Shown: piece after piece, positions 6,033-6,701 of the stretch
Numbering within the stretch: the first letter of the stretch is position 1
Layout: each line of letters starts with the position of its first letter
Assembly (NCBI GenBank): GCA_014377905.1
Contig: JACMOQ010000443.1
Span: 1-6,701 of the forward strand
Origin: Acetobacteraceae bacterium
GTDB lineage: Bacteria; Pseudomonadota; Alphaproteobacteria; Acetobacterales; Acetobacteraceae
DNA length: 6,701 nucleotides
Direction of reading: 5' to 3'
The notes under the pieces: generated by a model
Databases searched by the model: none
What the model saw: the letters and a program-made list of their open reading frames with translations, nothing else
What the model was told of the DNA's origin: nothing
Translations under genes and position numbers: made by a program

Positions 6033-6701
6033 ATGCAGACCTATCGCGTCCAAGCCTACAACACCGCCCAGGAATCCGAGAACAAAATCCATGATGACTC
6101 CGTCGCCAAGCGCTTCGGGTTCACCGGTGGCCTGGTGCCGGGCGTTGACGTCTATGCCTACATGACCCAGCCGCCGGTCGCCCGCTGGGGCCGCGCCTGG
6201 CTTGAACGTGGCACCGCCGAATGCCGCTTTGGCCGCCCGGTCTATGATGGCAAATTCGCCGATGTGGTGCCGTCCGCCGATGGCGATGGCATGACCCTGC
6301 ACGTCGCCAGTGACGGCCTGGATTGCGCCACCGGTCGCGCCGATTTCCCAGCCCCCGAGGCGCCGCCGCCGCCCAGCGCTTTTCCGCATCGCGCCCCGCC
6401 CGCCCAACGCCCGCCCGCGTCCGAAACCAGCCTGCCGGTCGGGGCGCTTTTTGGCATGACACCGTTGCTGTACGACGAAGAACTGGCCGTGAAATATTTG
6501 CGCGACCTGCGCGAAAGCTTGCCGCTTTACGACGCCGAAAAACTCGTCCATCCAGGCCTGATCTTGCGCATGGGCAATTGGGTATTAAGCGCAAACGTCA
6601 CGCTCGGGCCGTGGATCCATGTCGGCAGCCAGGTGCGCCATTTCGCCACCGGATCGGTCGGTGATACCATCGAAGGCCGCGCCCAGGTGGTCGCCAACTA
6701 C
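6033..6701 (+). CDS. Tandem hotdog-fold (MaoC-like) protein, putative acyl dehydratase relative (3' end outside window)
   Basis: The visible 223 codons are open to the window end with no stop. The first hotdog-like unit (about 1-104) contains NKIHDDSVAKRFGFTGGLVP (17-36), which aligns by eye with the hydratase-2 pattern D-x-N-P-I-H-x-D...GF..P..HG of MaoC/PhaJ enzymes. A proline-rich linker follows (about 105-135). The second unit (about 136-223+) has LVHPGLILRMGNWVLSAN, then LGPWIHVGSQVRHFATGSVG and GRAQVV, the central helix and strands of another hotdog. In MaoC/PhaJ hydratases the active site is an Asp five residues before His; here H20 is kept but the Asp position is Ser15, and the usual HG is P36-G37. 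Activity is therefore uncertain: altered dehydratase, thioesterase-like enzyme or acyl-binding partner. It lies 51 bases after the SDR with a strong AGGAGGA, so the two are probably cotranscribed and may act on the same acyl substrate. Confidence 0.8.
   Translation, partial: MQTYRVQAYNTAQESENKIHDDSVAKRFGFTGGLVPGVDVYAYMTQPPVARWGRAWLERGTAECRFGRPVYDGKFADVVPSADGDGMTLHVASDGLDCATGRADFPAPEAPPPPSAFPHRAPPAQRPPASETSLPVGALFGMTPLLYDEELAVKYLRDLRESLPLYDAEKLVHPGLILRMGNWVLSANVTLGPWIHVGSQVRHFATGSVGDTIEGRAQVVANY

Noticed and set aside
4983..6551. 522-codon open frame on the minus strand opposite the SDR and hotdog genes
   Set aside because: It lies antisense to two genes with clear family motifs. Its residues (runs of Gly, Arg and His, no recognisable domain) look like a shadow of GC-biased third positions.

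Overview
The window is GC-rich chromosomal DNA with compact gene spacing and strong GC bias at third codon positions. Together with the protein families present, this suggests an alphaproteobacterium. The small hypothetical gene and the A/T-rich hairpin near 4240 resemble sequences I associate from memory with Acetobacteraceae (Acidiphilium/Acidocella-like). That placement is a recollection, not a search result.

Layout. The left edge holds the 5' part of an AbrB/MazE-type antitoxin gene on the minus strand (113 down to 1, truncated by the window). Upstream of it on the same strand is a class I SAM-dependent methyltransferase (161-1102). Diverging from that, on the plus strand, is a tight two-gene unit: a GMC-family FAD alcohol dehydrogenase (1212-2855) and, 4 bases later, an FAD-linked D-lactate/D-2-hydroxyacid dehydrogenase (2860-4230). 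A 192-base convergent gap (4231-4422) contains an A/T-rich hairpin, a dispersed-repeat-like segment and an isolated operator-like palindrome. A small unrecognised minus-strand gene follows (4423-4926, start uncertain), with a possible promoter and inverted repeat at its 5' end. Diverging from it, a second plus-strand pair runs to the right edge: an SDR oxidoreductase (5133-5981) and, 51 bases later, a tandem hotdog (MaoC-like) protein cut by the window end (6033-6701+).

How the genes may work together. The GMC and D-2-hydroxyacid enzymes are both flavin dehydrogenases and probably one transcript. Together they could carry out the alcohol-to-aldehyde and 2-hydroxyacid-to-2-oxoacid steps of a diol or hydroxy-compound pathway. 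The SDR plus hotdog pair looks like an acyl-thioester ketoreduction/hydration module. The hotdog protein, however, appears to lack the usual hydratase Asp, so its reaction is open. No substrate can be named from sequence alone.

No CRISPR array, rRNA, tRNA, transposase or phage gene was seen. Nothing here is clearly a new biological system. The best leads are the substituted active site of the hotdog protein, the isolated palindrome at 4375-4400, and the possible leaderless, operator-controlled start of the small hypothetical gene.
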